Positions 17,494 to 26,467 of a stretch of DNA of 49,955 bases are shown here, piece after piece. The number at the start of each line of letters is the position of its first letter. Position 1 is the first letter of the stretch. The DNA comes from Nitrososphaerota archaeon (GTDB lineage: Archaea; Thermoproteota; Nitrososphaeria; Nitrososphaerales; Nitrosopumilaceae). The DNA lies in NCBI GenBank assembly GCA_028866655.1, contig JAGWHQ010000006.1, positions 10,312 through 60,266 on the forward strand, written 5' to 3'. Below the pieces are notes generated by a model. That model was given only the letters and a program-made list of their open reading frames with translations. It ran no database searches and had not been told where the DNA came from. The position numbers were made by a program, and so were the translations under genes.

Positions 17494-18825
17494 ATGCAGT
17501 CACCGGCATATCTAAAATGCATCGACCCGACATGCAGTCTCCAATATCCTGTTACTGATACTAGAATTGAGTGTGAAAAAGGACACTTGCTTGATGTCAA
17601 ATATGGTTCTGCTCCTTCAGTTTCATTAAAAGAAGTTTTTTACAAACGCCGAAACCATTCTAACAATATTTTCAATGAAAGCGGAGTGTGGCGTTTTCGT
17701 GAGCTGTTGAATTTTTGTCAGATTGATACTGAAGATATTGATCAATGTTCAAAATATCTAGTTTCATTAGATGGTGCAGAGGGTAGGCTTTCAAAACCAT
17801 ATCACATGTCTCGTGTATCACAATATGTTGGATTGCAAAATCTCTGGCTTCAACCTGAGGGATACAATCCAAGTGGTTCCTTCAAAGACAATGGTATGAC
17901 AACTGCTGTAACGCATGCCAAACTTGTTAAAATCAAGAAAATAATATGTGCGTCAACTGGAAACACCTCTGCATCTGCAGCGATGTATGCTGCAAATGAA
18001 AATATGGATTGTGATGTATACATACCTGCAGGAGAAGTCGCACCTGGAAAACTTAGCCAAGCATTTCAGTTTGGTGCTCAAGTTGTAGAAATTAAAGGAA
18101 ACTTTGATGATGCATTATCTGCTTCTCTAAAACAAGCTGGACAAGCAGGCGGATATACTGTAAACTCTGTAAATCCATTTAGAATCGAGGGACAAAAAAC
18201 AATTGTCTTTAGAGCATTGGAATTTTTGGACTGGAATCCTCCAGATTGGATAGTCTATCCCGGTGGAGCATTGGGAAACACATCAAGTTGTGGCAAGGCA
18301 CTCCAGGAGTTGTATGAATGGGGGTGGATAAAGAAAATACCTCGTCTTGCAGTTGTCAACTCTGAAGGTGCCAACACTTTATACGATTTGTACAACGGCA
18401 AATTTGAAAATATTGAATTGCGATGGAATAGTGGAAAAGCAGATACTGGTTTAATTAAGAGATATTATGAATACATGGATGAAAATAAGATCAGACCAAA
18501 GACCAAGGCTACTGCAATCCAGATTGCTAAACCTGCCAACATCCTCAAGGGATTGCGCGCACTCGATTTTACAAAGGGAGTTGTGACACAGGTATCAGAT
18601 TCTGAAATGCTTGATGGTATGGCACTTGTTGGTCTGAATGGATTTGATTGTGAGATGGCATCAGGCGCAGTTCCAGCTGGTGTAAGGAAATTAATCGGTG
18701 AGGGGATTATCAAAAAGGATGAAACGGTGGTAGGAATACTCACGGGACGACAAAAAGACTCGAGTATTCCAGTGGATTATCACAAAAATCCGCAAAACAA
18801 GTTTGCAATTCCACCACGAACTTAG
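17494..18825 (+). CDS. thrC: Threonine synthase
   Basis: 443 residues. A short N-terminal zinc-ribbon-like piece (C9, C14, C27 with H31) precedes the fold-type II PLP domain. K131 in NPSGSFKDNG is the PLP lysine; ASTGNTSASAA binds the phosphate of the substrate/cofactor, and VYPGGALGNTSSCGKAL carries the glycine-rich PLP-phosphate loop. It converts O-phosphohomoserine to threonine. A related threonine dehydratase or cysteate synthase is possible, but the zinc-ribbon N-terminus and SFKDNG motif fit threonine synthase. The TAG stop overlaps the stop of the convergent CNNM/CorC gene (TTAG). Confidence 0.9.
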   Translation: MQSPAYLKCIDPTCSLQYPVTDTRIECEKGHLLDVKYGSAPSVSLKEVFYKRRNHSNNIFNESGVWRFRELLNFCQIDTEDIDQCSKYLVSLDGAEGRLSKPYHMSRVSQYVGLQNLWLQPEGYNPSGSFKDNGMTTAVTHAKLVKIKKIICASTGNTSASAAMYAANENMDCDVYIPAGEVAPGKLSQAFQFGAQVVEIKGNFDDALSASLKQAGQAGGYTVNSVNPFRIEGQKTIVFRALEFLDWNPPDWIVYPGGALGNTSSCGKALQELYEWGWIKKIPRLAVVNSEGANTLYDLYNGKFENIELRWNSGKADTGLIKRYYEYMDENKIRPKTKATAIQIAKPANILKGLRALDFTKGVVTQVSDSEMLDGMALVGLNGFDCEMASGAVPAGVRKLIGEGIIKKDETVVGILTGRQKDSSIPVDYHKNPQNKFAIPPRT

Positions 18826-20087
18826 TTATTGTTTGAAATCTTTTCTATCTTTATCCTGCTTGCTTGATTATTTACTGCCTCTTCTACTGTCATCTTGACA
18901 GATCCTATCACTAGCCTATCACCTGTTCTAGGAATATCCTTTAGCTTGTCATGCAATAAACCATTCAGAGTAGAATAATCATCTCCTTGTGGAATATTTG
19001 ATTTGAGTATTTCATTTACTGTATCAATTTCAACATCTCCGCTTGCAAGCATGGTATTTTTGTCCAACATCTTGAAGTTGAGCTCCTCCATATCAGTTTC
19101 ATCCATTATTTCTCCCACTATCTCTTCTAGCAAATCTTCTAGTGTAACACAACCTTCTACACCTCCAAATTCGTCAACTACAATTGCCATGTGAGTTTGT
19201 CTACCTTGCATCTCTCTGAGAAGTTTACTGATTCTTTGTTCCTGTGATACAAAAATTGGCTTTCTGGCAAGGGCCTCAAGTGTAATTATTTTTTCATCTC
19301 TTTCCAAATTCTTTAGCAGGTCTCTTACATGTAAGATGCCTATGATTTGGTCGGTAGTATCTTTGTAAAGTGGAATTCTAGAATAACCACTTTTGCTTAT
19401 CAGTGGCATTGCATCAAACAAGATCATCTTTGCTGGAAGCATGAACATCTTTGTTCTAGGAGTCATGACTGCACGTATTACGATATCATCAAACTTGAGA
19501 GCACCATGTACAAGCTCATGCTCGTGTTTTTTTAATGCCTTATCTTCCAGACCTTGTTCAAGTACATTATAGATTTCTTGTTCTGTAATTGGTGGTGGAT
19601 GGTAAGGACTTTTTAGAATCCACAGTATGGCATGCGTTATTTTCTCAAATAATATTACAAATGGGTAAAATATGTAACTAAAAGTAAGTGTGATGCCACT
19701 TATCCACAGCGATACCTTGACAGGATTTGCATTACAATATGATTTTGGAGCGTTTTCACCGAAGATTAAAAGTATGAAAGTCATTATTCCTATTGATAGT
19801 GCAAGACCTCCATTTCCAAACAAACCTAGTGCAATCTCTGTGGCAAGTGCAGAAGATCCTACGTTTGCTAATACAGTTCCAAGATTTATTGTTGCAAGCA
19901 TTCTGTTGGGATTGGCTTTTAATTTGGCAAGTGATGTAGAACCTCTAACTTTTTCTTTTAGCAGTTGATTTACTTTAGCCTTGTTTGTTGCAATCAGTGC
20001 CACTTCTGCACCACTAAAAATGGCTGATAAAGCTACCAACAATGCAAGCAATATTATTTTTAAAATCATTTCACTATCCATGATCAA
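18822..20087 (-). CDS. CNNM/CorC-family membrane protein (DUF21-CBS-CorC)
   Basis: 421 residues. A DUF21 membrane domain with about four helices (~8-30, ~62-85, ~95-115, ~130-160; FSGAEVALIATNKAK is typical) is followed by a CBS pair (~205-330; AVMTPRTKMFMLPAK, YSRIPLYKDTTDQIIGILHVRDLL, MAIVVDEFGGVEGCVTLEDLLEEIVGEI) and a C-terminal CorC/HlyC domain (~345-415). Members are linked to Mg2+/divalent-cation efflux or regulation. Complete length for the family. Confidence 0.9.
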   Translation of the reverse strand: MIMDSEMILKIILLALLVALSAIFSGAEVALIATNKAKVNQLLKEKVRGSTSLAKLKANPNRMLATINLGTVLANVGSSALATEIALGLFGNGGLALSIGIMTFILLIFGENAPKSYCNANPVKVSLWISGITLTFSYIFYPFVILFEKITHAILWILKSPYHPPPITEQEIYNVLEQGLEDKALKKHEHELVHGALKFDDIVIRAVMTPRTKMFMLPAKMILFDAMPLISKSGYSRIPLYKDTTDQIIGILHVRDLLKNLERDEKIITLEALARKPIFVSQEQRISKLLREMQGRQTHMAIVVDEFGGVEGCVTLEDLLEEIVGEIMDETDMEELNFKMLDKNTMLASGDVEIDTVNEILKSNIPQGDDYSTLNGLLHDKLKDIPRTGDRLVIGSVKMTVEEAVNNQASRIKIEKISNNN

Positions 20088-20270
20088 TTACCTAGATGTG
20101 AATGTCTTTTACATTGTATTGATCTTAAATTCTGTGTTTTAATGGATGAATCAGCGGATTGAATTTCAAACAATTGGTATGTATATTATTTTTCAACTGT
20201 CTCTTTTATAAGTTCACATTGACTGCAAGGGTTTTCTGGCAACAAACTATTCCATATGACGTCTTTATCC

Positions 20271-21344
20271 TTATTTCTTTGCAAAATGTTCTTGCAAAAG
20301 TTTTTTCTTTTCTTCCATGTGGAACAGCTCTTCTGTATGCTTGAAAGCATCTTCTCTTTTTCTTTTGAACAACATAGCTTGCATTAAAAGATGGTTTTCA
20401 GGTACCACGATACCTGTCTGATCATCCGAGTATGTTAGTTTGACAGTATCGTCTTGAACCTCAATTACATCTGCGTGAATGTGAATCATGTTGGTATCTT
20501 TGAAATTAAATTTTATAGATTCTGCATAATCTCTGATGTCTTTTGTTCCTTTTGCATCATATAATGTTGCAACGCCATATTCATTTTTGTACAATTCGAC
20601 AATCTCTTGTGAATTTGGAGCTGGTCCATCAAAACGAATATCCATCAAGTGTACGTGCATTTGTCTTGTTGGAACCTTGAAAGCACGAATGAAGAGTGGG
20701 GTATCAGTACCCATGTAGCTTTTAACATCATCATTATGATGTGGTTTTCGAGTCCATTCAATAGAATCTTTCACCAATGTCTTTGAATCTTCAAGGTCTG
20801 CCCATCTTCTCAACAATGTTGCATCAAATCGCTTAATTTTTTTCCCATATTTTTCCTTGAGGGGTTGAAGTATCCTACCCATCCCAGTAACATTACAACT
20901 TCCTTGCATTACATATTTTGTATCAAATGCCTTTTCGTAATTTACACGTGAGTTGAAGATCAATTTTGCAACTGATTCATCTCCGCCAATTTTCTCTCCA
21001 CCTTGGAAAATTGCATTGACATTTTTTGGTTCATACAATGTTTTTTTATTTTTATATCCCATACCACCGGGTGCTGCATCGATTACAAGATCACTTTTAG
21101 AAATTACATCCTCTATGGTTCCAGATATTTTGTAATTTTTAAAAGCATCTGTTTTCTCCTTTGGTACATAAACATGAAGTCCTCTTGATATTGCGTCTGC
21201 TACTTTGTCGTCAGGTGAATATTTGCCAACCCCGATGACCTCGATATCCTTGTCATCAGATATGAATTGGGTTATTCTGCTACCGATAGAACCATATCCA
21301 TTAACAAAAACCTTTTTCACATCTCTTCTGAAGAAAAATCCCAT
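20271..21344 (-). CDS. gap: Type II (archaeal) glyceraldehyde-3-phosphate dehydrogenase
   Basis: 357 residues. The Rossmann fold starts at residue 12 (VFVNGYGSIGSRI), with VIDAAPGGMG near 88-96, and the catalytic cysteine C150 in QGSCNVTGMGR, characteristic of archaeal type II GAPDH. In autotrophic archaea the enzyme runs in gluconeogenesis, making glyceraldehyde 3-phosphate from 1,3-bisphosphoglycerate with NAD(P)H. The C-terminal ~25 residues (LFKRKREDAFKHTEELFHMEEKK region) are a charged helical extension. The start is only ~40-60 nt from the divergent DsbA-like gene, so the promoters are back to back. Confidence 0.93.
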   Translation of the reverse strand: MGFFFRRDVKKVFVNGYGSIGSRITQFISDDKDIEVIGVGKYSPDDKVADAISRGLHVYVPKEKTDAFKNYKISGTIEDVISKSDLVIDAAPGGMGYKNKKTLYEPKNVNAIFQGGEKIGGDESVAKLIFNSRVNYEKAFDTKYVMQGSCNVTGMGRILQPLKEKYGKKIKRFDATLLRRWADLEDSKTLVKDSIEWTRKPHHNDDVKSYMGTDTPLFIRAFKVPTRQMHVHLMDIRFDGPAPNSQEIVELYKNEYGVATLYDAKGTKDIRDYAESIKFNFKDTNMIHIHADVIEVQDDTVKLTYSDDQTGIVVPENHLLMQAMLFKRKREDAFKHTEELFHMEEKKKLLQEHFAKK

Positions 21345-21400
21345 TTATTTGGCTTGCCCCTTTGACAAGAACTAAATAATCTGTGAGGCTAGTTATATTC

Positions 21401-22120
21401 TTGAAGATTCATCTCCCGTCAATAGGGATTGGGATCGGAGCAATTGCTGTTGTCATAGTTGTGATTTCTTTATTTGGGCAAGGTTTTTCAAATCACATGA
21501 TTCCTACTATTCCTCAAGGTACTGATAATACCACGCTACAAAATGACGCATCATCTCAAAAAGTATCTATGAATTTATTGATTGAGAACACCTCCCCAGT
21601 GCTTGGTTCAAACGATGCACCAATCACGATGATTGAATTTGGAGACTATCAGTGCTTTTACTGTAACCAGTTTTATCATAATACAGAGCCTGATATTGTG
21701 AAAAACTATATCGACACTGGAAAGGTGCGTATGGTTTTCAAAGATTTTGTCATAATTGGTCAGGACTCTGTGAATGCAGCACATGCAACACATTGTGCAC
21801 AAGAACAAGGCAAATTTTGGGAGTATCATGATGTATTGTATAACAACTGGGCCGGAGAAAATACCGGATGGGCATCGTCTAACAATCTGTTAAAATTTGC
21901 AAATGATGTTGGGCTAAATGCTACTCAATTTGGACAATGTATGTCAGAATCAAGATACATATCGACTGTACAGGGTAGCCTGTCAAACGCCAAGGATTTG
22001 GGATTAACTGGAACTCCTGACTTTTTCATCATAGCACCAGACAAGACAGTGTCAAAAATTGTTGGAGCCCAGCCCTTTGATGTGTTTGATGAATTATTCA
22101 AATCTAAGTTAAAATCCTAA
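21401..22120 (+). CDS. Membrane-anchored DsbA-like thiol-disulfide oxidoreductase
   Basis: 239 residues from TTG 21401 (GTG 21383 is an alternative adding six). An N-terminal helix (GIGIGAIAVVIVVISLF) anchors the protein with the thioredoxin-like domain outside. The domain starts at ~65 with GSNDAPITMIEFGDYQCFYC: the redox pair is CFYC, and the cis-Pro loop is TGTPDFFI near residue 205. A helical insertion with HCAQEQGKFWEYHDVLY is typical of DsbA/FrnE-like proteins. It likely forms or isomerises disulfides in secreted proteins. A TATA-like ACTAAATA at ~21371-21378 lies ~26 nt before 21401. Confidence 0.88.
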   Translation: MKIHLPSIGIGIGAIAVVIVVISLFGQGFSNHMIPTIPQGTDNTTLQNDASSQKVSMNLLIENTSPVLGSNDAPITMIEFGDYQCFYCNQFYHNTEPDIVKNYIDTGKVRMVFKDFVIIGQDSVNAAHATHCAQEQGKFWEYHDVLYNNWAGENTGWASSNNLLKFANDVGLNATQFGQCMSESRYISTVQGSLSNAKDLGLTGTPDFFIIAPDKTVSKIVGAQPFDVFDELFKSKLKS

Positions 22121-22146
22121 GAGATTTCACACATATTGTAAAAATA

Positions 22147-22161
22147 TGACAAAAATTGTCA
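22147..22161. promoter_or_regulatory. Perfect palindrome upstream of HMG-CoA synthase
   Basis: TGACAA-AAA-TTGTCA, 6-nt arms and 3-nt spacer, 33 nt before the TATA box at 22194. It is a good shape for a dimeric winged-helix regulator upstream of the promoter; part of the DsbA 3' end is an alternative. Confidence 0.5.
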
Positions 22162-22193
22162 ATCTTTGAGATCAAAAACGATTCTCAAAATCC

Positions 22194-22199
22194 TTATAT
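22194..22199 (+). promoter_or_regulatory. TATA box of HMG-CoA synthase, supports TTG start
   Basis: TTATAT centred 26 nt before TTG 22223, making that codon the expected leaderless start. Confidence 0.6.
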
Positions 22200-22222
22200 C
22201 TGTAATTGGAAAGCTGAATCTA

Positions 22223-23617
22223 TTGGCCGCAGGTATAGATGACATTGCCATCTACATTCCAAAATTGTTTGTAGACGCAAGAGACTTTGCAAAAGCCCGT
22301 GGTATGGATCCAGATAAGCTACAGCGGGGCCTAGGAGTATCAAAAATGGCTATCGTAGATACTAATCAAGACCCTGCATGTATGGCCGCAAACGCATGTT
22401 TACGTATAATGGAGCGAAATAAAATCTCACCAAAAGACGTTGGAAGGCTATATGTTGCAACAGAATCCTCTCTTGATGAATCAAAGGCAATGAACTCCTA
22501 CGTAATTGGTATGCTGGAGCAAGTATATGGAAACGATTCCTTTGGGCACTGTGGTGGAATTGAATGCAAATTTGCATGTGTTAGTGGGTCATATGCTTTG
22601 TATGATAACGCTAATTGGATAAGGGCAGGAGAAGCAGAGGGCAAGTCTGCCATAGTTGTAGTGTCAGATATTGCAAAATATGATCTGGGTTCAAGCGGTG
22701 AATATACTCAAGGTGCAGGTGCTGTTGCCATGCTTCTAAGCGATAATCCTAGACTGATGACTTTTGATCCCAAGGTTACATCCACTTCTATTAAAAATGA
22801 ATACGATTTCTACAGACCATTTGGAAAAGAGACTCCAATTGTAAATGGTCAGTACTCTAACTTGCTTTACATGATACAGGTAAAGAAGGCACTTATGGCA
22901 TACAAAGAAAAAGCACTCTCCACAGGAATAATAAAACTAAAAGAAGGAGAATCAATTCTTGATTATATAGACTTTGTAAACATGCATCTCCCATACAGTA
23001 ACATGGGTAAGAAAGCTTTGACATACTTACTAAGACACGAGTGGAGAAGTTTACCGCGTTGGAAGGGAATTGTAGAAAAAATGGGAATGACAGAACCAAT
23101 TCCAAAAGATCCACGTGGTACTATAGAATCAATACTTGCAGACGAAGAATTTATGCAAAAAGACCACGAGTTTACAAAACGATTTACAATGACTGATGAA
23201 TTCCAAGAAGCATATGACTCTAAACTTGCAAGCTCACTTATTGCATCAAGCATGGTTGGAAATCTTTACACTGCTTCGCTCTACATGGGCTTTAGAAGCT
23301 GCATAGAATTTGAGTTCCAAAAGGGAGTTGATCTAGATGGCAAGAGATTTGGATTTGGCTCATACGGTAGCGGAAGTAGTGCAATGGTCTTCAGTGGAGT
23401 CATCATGGATACTTACAAGGAAATTGCCAAGAACATGAATTTGGAGGCTGAAATAGGCGACAGAAGAAAGGTATCCCTTGAAGAATATGAACAAATCCAT
23501 GAAAGTAAGCTCAGTCCAACTCAGAACATACTGGATGGTAAAAAAGAGTTTGTTTTAGTAGGTGTGGGAAGCAGCCCTGAATTACGCGGTCAGCGCAAGT
23601 ATGTGTTCAACGAATAA
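22223..23617 (+). CDS. mvaS: Hydroxymethylglutaryl-CoA synthase
   Basis: 464 residues from TTG 22223, giving MAAGIDDIAIYIPKLFVD, the standard HMGS beginning; a longer frame from 22166 would contain the TATA box. Catalytic residues fit the family: E81 (ATESSLDESKA), C119 (ECKFACVSGSYAL) and H255 (VNMHLPYSNMGKKA). It condenses acetyl-CoA with acetoacetyl-CoA for mevalonate and archaeal lipid synthesis. It is long, resembling the bacterial/eukaryotic type rather than the ~350-residue archaeal form, and it is not next to thiolase/DUF35 as in many archaea. A palindrome upstream may control it. Confidence 0.93.
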   Translation: MAAGIDDIAIYIPKLFVDARDFAKARGMDPDKLQRGLGVSKMAIVDTNQDPACMAANACLRIMERNKISPKDVGRLYVATESSLDESKAMNSYVIGMLEQVYGNDSFGHCGGIECKFACVSGSYALYDNANWIRAGEAEGKSAIVVVSDIAKYDLGSSGEYTQGAGAVAMLLSDNPRLMTFDPKVTSTSIKNEYDFYRPFGKETPIVNGQYSNLLYMIQVKKALMAYKEKALSTGIIKLKEGESILDYIDFVNMHLPYSNMGKKALTYLLRHEWRSLPRWKGIVEKMGMTEPIPKDPRGTIESILADEEFMQKDHEFTKRFTMTDEFQEAYDSKLASSLIASSMVGNLYTASLYMGFRSCIEFEFQKGVDLDGKRFGFGSYGSGSSAMVFSGVIMDTYKEIAKNMNLEAEIGDRRKVSLEEYEQIHESKLSPTQNILDGKKEFVLVGVGSSPELRGQRKYVFNE

Positions 23618-23662
23618 GTACCATAAATCGATCTTGACGATCAGAGCAAATCAACAAAAAGG

Positions 23663-23670
23663 ATATAAAA
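23663..23670 (+). promoter_or_regulatory. TATA box of small gene at 23692
   Basis: ATATAAAA centred ~26 nt before ATG 23692; argues against the in-frame ATG at 23674. Confidence 0.55.
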
Positions 23671-23691
23671 TCAATGAGGCTACCCATATTC

Positions 23692-23814
23692 ATGAAAGAC
23701 CGTTCAATGCCAGTTTGTTTTACAGCTGAACAATATGCAAAAATTGAACAGATTGCAAAGCAAAAGGGAATGTTAAACGCAGGCCAGCTTCTCGAAGAAG
23801 CACTACAACAATAA
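23692..23814 (+). CDS. 40-residue RHH-like mini protein
   Basis: Frame from ATG 23692 to TAA 23814. The pattern MPVCFTAEQYAKIEQIAKQKG...LLEEAL is a beta strand followed by two helices, like a ribbon-helix-helix DNA-binding or coiled dimer unit. It follows HMG-CoA synthase by 74 nt with its own TATA box. A partner toxin gene is not present. Confidence 0.65.
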   Translation: MKDRSMPVCFTAEQYAKIEQIAKQKGMLNAGQLLEEALQQ

Positions 23815-23884
23815 CCTGAGAACTAGATTCTCAATTTCTTTCCTTTATGATAACTATTTAATGGATTTAGTGATATTCAAAGCC

Positions 23885-24295
23885 ATGAACTTGTTCTCTA
23901 GAAAACCAATTATTTGTGCAATTTGTAAAAAAGAGTCTGCTCATAAGAGCAAACCAAAGAGCGAGTGGAAGATTGAGGGCCCACTTTGTGCTGATTGCTA
24001 TGTTTCTCAGATGAAGAAATTCTATGAACAAAGTCTAAGGCAAAAATGTGTTACATGTGGAATAGAAAAAGACGTTCCTGATCTATGGGAGCCACGATAC
24101 CAATGGGATATGGAAGGATTGTTATGCAAATCGTGTTTTGATAAAAAAGATCTACTCTACAAGAGTCAAAAGTTAAACTGTCATGTTTGTGGAAAAAAAC
24201 TTGGCATGATAAGGTACACTCCAAAGAAAAAATGGGTGCTTGAAGGGCAATTGTGTAGGGAATGCTGGGACTCTCACAAGGCACAGTTGGGATAG
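23885..24295 (+). CDS. Triple zinc-ribbon repeat protein
   Basis: 136 residues from ATG 23885 (a TATA-like CTATTTAA at 23854-23861 is ~27 nt upstream; ATG 23861 would overlap it). Three homologous units of ~43 residues each carry C-x2-C, a conserved W-x-(I/M/L)-E-G-x-L-C core and a second C-x2-C (ICAICKKE..GPLCADCY; KCVTCGIE..GLLCKSCF; NCHVCGKK..GQLCRECW). Each probably binds one zinc. No catalytic signature; nucleic-acid or protein binding is inferred. The C2H2 gene begins at the base after its stop. Confidence 0.85.
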   Translation: MNLFSRKPIICAICKKESAHKSKPKSEWKIEGPLCADCYVSQMKKFYEQSLRQKCVTCGIEKDVPDLWEPRYQWDMEGLLCKSCFDKKDLLYKSQKLNCHVCGKKLGMIRYTPKKKWVLEGQLCRECWDSHKAQLG

Positions 24296-24496
24296 ATGAA
24301 TATTTTTAAAAAATTCAAGTGTGACATGTGTGACGCAAAATTTAGACAGCAAGAATATTTGATGTTACACCAACAGTTGCATCATGGAGATAAACGCTAT
24401 GATTGTAAGGAATGTAACAAGTTTTTTTCCAGCATGGAAGAAATGCGAACTCATATGCAACGTGCACACAGTTATGGCGGAACTAGAGATATCTAA
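24296..24496 (+). CDS. Two-finger C2H2 zinc protein
   Basis: 66 residues with two classical C2H2 fingers: KCDMCDAKFRQQEYLMLHQQLH and YDCKECNKFF...MRTHMQRAH, including the aromatic and Leu core residues. Short C2H2 proteins occur in Thaumarchaeota; they may bind DNA, RNA or proteins. The ATG directly abuts the TAG of the triple zinc-ribbon gene, so they are cotranslated. Its stop overlaps the convergent rpoP stop (CTAA). Confidence 0.88.
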   Translation: MNIFKKFKCDMCDAKFRQQEYLMLHQQLHHGDKRYDCKECNKFFSSMEEMRTHMQRAHSYGGTRDI

Positions 24497-24687
24497 AATG
24501 CCTTGATTGTTTTTACTACTGGTGGTCTTACTTTGGTAAACACTCTAAAACCACAAATGCATTTTATTTCTGGTAGTCTGGTAAGCTCAGACTGGGACAC
24601 TTGTGTTCCACAACGCATGCATGAATAAAAAACACTAAAGCTAGTTGGTTTTTCATCTGCTTGTATTTCCTGAGTAGGTTCTGACAT
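24493..24687 (-). CDS. rpoP: DNA-directed RNA polymerase subunit P (Rpo12)
   Basis: 64 residues from ATG 24687 (GTG 24696 is an alternative and overlaps the S10 stop). YSCMRCG, LPEIKCICGFRVFTKVRPPVVK is the diagnostic rpoP pattern, with the first C-x2-C and a second site where only C-I-C is seen. It is a small zinc subunit of archaeal RNA polymerase. It lies directly downstream of rps10, last in the tuf-rps10-rpoP unit. Confidence 0.92.
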   Translation of the reverse strand: MSEPTQEIQADEKPTSFSVFYSCMRCGTQVSQSELTRLPEIKCICGFRVFTKVRPPVVKTIKAF

Positions 24688-24695
24688 TTTAATCA

Positions 24696-25004
24696 CTATT
24701 TCAAAGTAAGTTCAATATATACATCGTTTGGAATCTTAATTCTCATGAGCTGTCTTATGGCTCTATCATCTGCACCAAGATCAATGACTCGTCGGTGAAT
24801 TCTCATTTCCCATTTTTCATAGGTGTTTGTACCCTGGCCGCATGGTGATTTTCGTGTAACCACATTGAGTGTTTTTACTGGTAATGGTGTTGGTCCTTTA
24901 ACTTTGACACCTGTTTTTTCGCCAATTCCTTTGATTTCAGTACAGACCCCATCTAGTCTTAAAAGACTAGTGCTTGTTAATTTAATTCGGGCTGTCTGGG
25001 TCAT
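24696..25004 (-). CDS. rps10: Ribosomal protein S10 (uS10)
   Basis: 102 residues, full length. RIKLTSTSLLRLDGVCTEIK, GPTPLPVKTLNVVTRKSPCGQGT and the IHRRVIDLGADD region are the standard archaeal/eukaryal S10 signatures. It sits 8 nt downstream of tuf, the conserved archaeal order. Confidence 0.96.
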   Translation of the reverse strand: MTQTARIKLTSTSLLRLDGVCTEIKGIGEKTGVKVKGPTPLPVKTLNVVTRKSPCGQGTNTYEKWEMRIHRRVIDLGADDRAIRQLMRIKIPNDVYIELTLK

Positions 25005-25012
25005 TCAAGTCC

Positions 25013-26323
25013 CTATTTGGTGTACTTGTCAGTAATCTCTTTTACGATACCTGCTGCAATTGTTGCACCCATATCTCTGAGAGCGAATCTTCCCATCTCT
25101 GGGAATTCACCAAATGTCTCGATGCACAAGGGTCTTACTGGCTTGATTCTAACGATTGCAGAATCTCCTGCCTTTAAGAACTTTGGATTTTCTTCTTCAA
25201 TTGCACCGGACTGTGGATTGATTTTTGCTTCAAATGCTACTATGGTTGCTGCAACTTGTGCAGTGTGTGCATGCATTACTGGTGTATAACCAGGTGCAAT
25301 TGCAGTCGGATGGTGAATAACTATGATTTGTGCTCTGAATTCTCTTGCTACGTTTGGTGGGTTATCAGATGTTCCAATTACATCTCCTCTGTGGATATCT
25401 TTCTTTTCTATGCCTCTCAAGTTGAATCCAATGTTGTCACCTGGTTCTGCAGATGGCATTTCAGTGTGGTGTGTTTCAATGGATTTGATTTCACCTACTG
25501 CTCCTGATGGCATTACAACTATTTTCTGACCTGGTTTTGCCACGCCTGTTTCGACACGTCCTACTGGAACTGTACCGACACCTGTGATGGTATATACATC
25601 TTGTATTGGAATTCTAAGTGGTTTTCCTGTTGGTTTATCTGGCATTGTGAAATCATCAAATGCTTCGAATAGTGTTTTACCTGTCCACCATGGCATGTTT
25701 GCTGATTTCTTGACCAAGTTATCGCCCTTCCAACCTGATACTGGAATAATTGCTACTTTGTCAAGCTTGTAACCTACTGACTTTAATAATTTCTCTGCCT
25801 TTTCTTTTGCTACCTTGTATGCTGCTTCTGAGAAATTACTATCATCCATCTTGTTAATTGCTACTACTAGTTGTCCTACACCCAAGGTTCTAAGTAAGAA
25901 TGCATGTTCTCTTGCTTGCCCACCTGGTGCGGTTGCTGTATCTGTTTCACCTTCTTTAGCTGACAAGACTAGAACTGCACAGTCTGCTTCAGAGGCTCCT
26001 GTGATCATGTTTTTGATAAAGTCTCTGTGTCCGGGTGCATCTATTAATGTGAAGAAGTACTTTGGAGATTCAAATTTTTGAAATGCTAAATCGATTGTAA
26101 TACCTCTTTCTCTTTCGTCTTTGATATTGTCCATAACCCACGCATATTTGAAAGTGTCACCTTTTCCGGTCTTCTCGGATTCGGCTGCATGTGCTGCAAT
26201 TGTTCTTTCATCTACTAGTCCAAGTTCCATTAAAAAGTGACCCATGGTTGTAGATTTTCCGTTATCGATGTGTCCTACGACAATCATGTTCAAGTGAGGT
26301 TTTCTTGATGCTGCAGTGCTCAT
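25013..26323 (-). CDS. tuf: Translation elongation factor 1-alpha (EF-Tu homologue)
   Basis: 436 residues. G1 is GHIDNGKST (Asn in place of the usual His), G3 DAPGHRDF, G4 NKMDDSN, then domain II (VYTITGVGTVPVGRVETG) and domain III ending ETFGEFPEMGRFALRDMG. Delivers aminoacyl-tRNA to the ribosome. First gene of the tuf-rps10-rpoP unit. Confidence 0.97.
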   Translation of the reverse strand: MSTAASRKPHLNMIVVGHIDNGKSTTMGHFLMELGLVDERTIAAHAAESEKTGKGDTFKYAWVMDNIKDERERGITIDLAFQKFESPKYFFTLIDAPGHRDFIKNMITGASEADCAVLVLSAKEGETDTATAPGGQAREHAFLLRTLGVGQLVVAINKMDDSNFSEAAYKVAKEKAEKLLKSVGYKLDKVAIIPVSGWKGDNLVKKSANMPWWTGKTLFEAFDDFTMPDKPTGKPLRIPIQDVYTITGVGTVPVGRVETGVAKPGQKIVVMPSGAVGEIKSIETHHTEMPSAEPGDNIGFNLRGIEKKDIHRGDVIGTSDNPPNVAREFRAQIIVIHHPTAIAPGYTPVMHAHTAQVAATIVAFEAKINPQSGAIEEENPKFLKAGDSAIVRIKPVRPLCIETFGEFPEMGRFALRDMGATIAAGIVKEITDKYTK

Positions 26324-26435
26324 GTTGGATGTTACTTGAGAAGGGCTTTATTAGCATTTTCATTTTTTGAATTTTTTTTGGTCAAAAGTTGAATTAATTT
26401 CTGACTCGATCATTTAGATCAAATTTTTTCACATG

Positions 26436-26443
26436 GTATAAAT
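26436..26443 (+). promoter_or_regulatory. TATA box of FBPA/P gene
   Basis: GTATAAAT centred about 28 nt before ATG 26468; leaderless spacing. Confidence 0.55.
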
Positions 26444-26467
26444 CGAACTATTTTATCACAAAGTACA

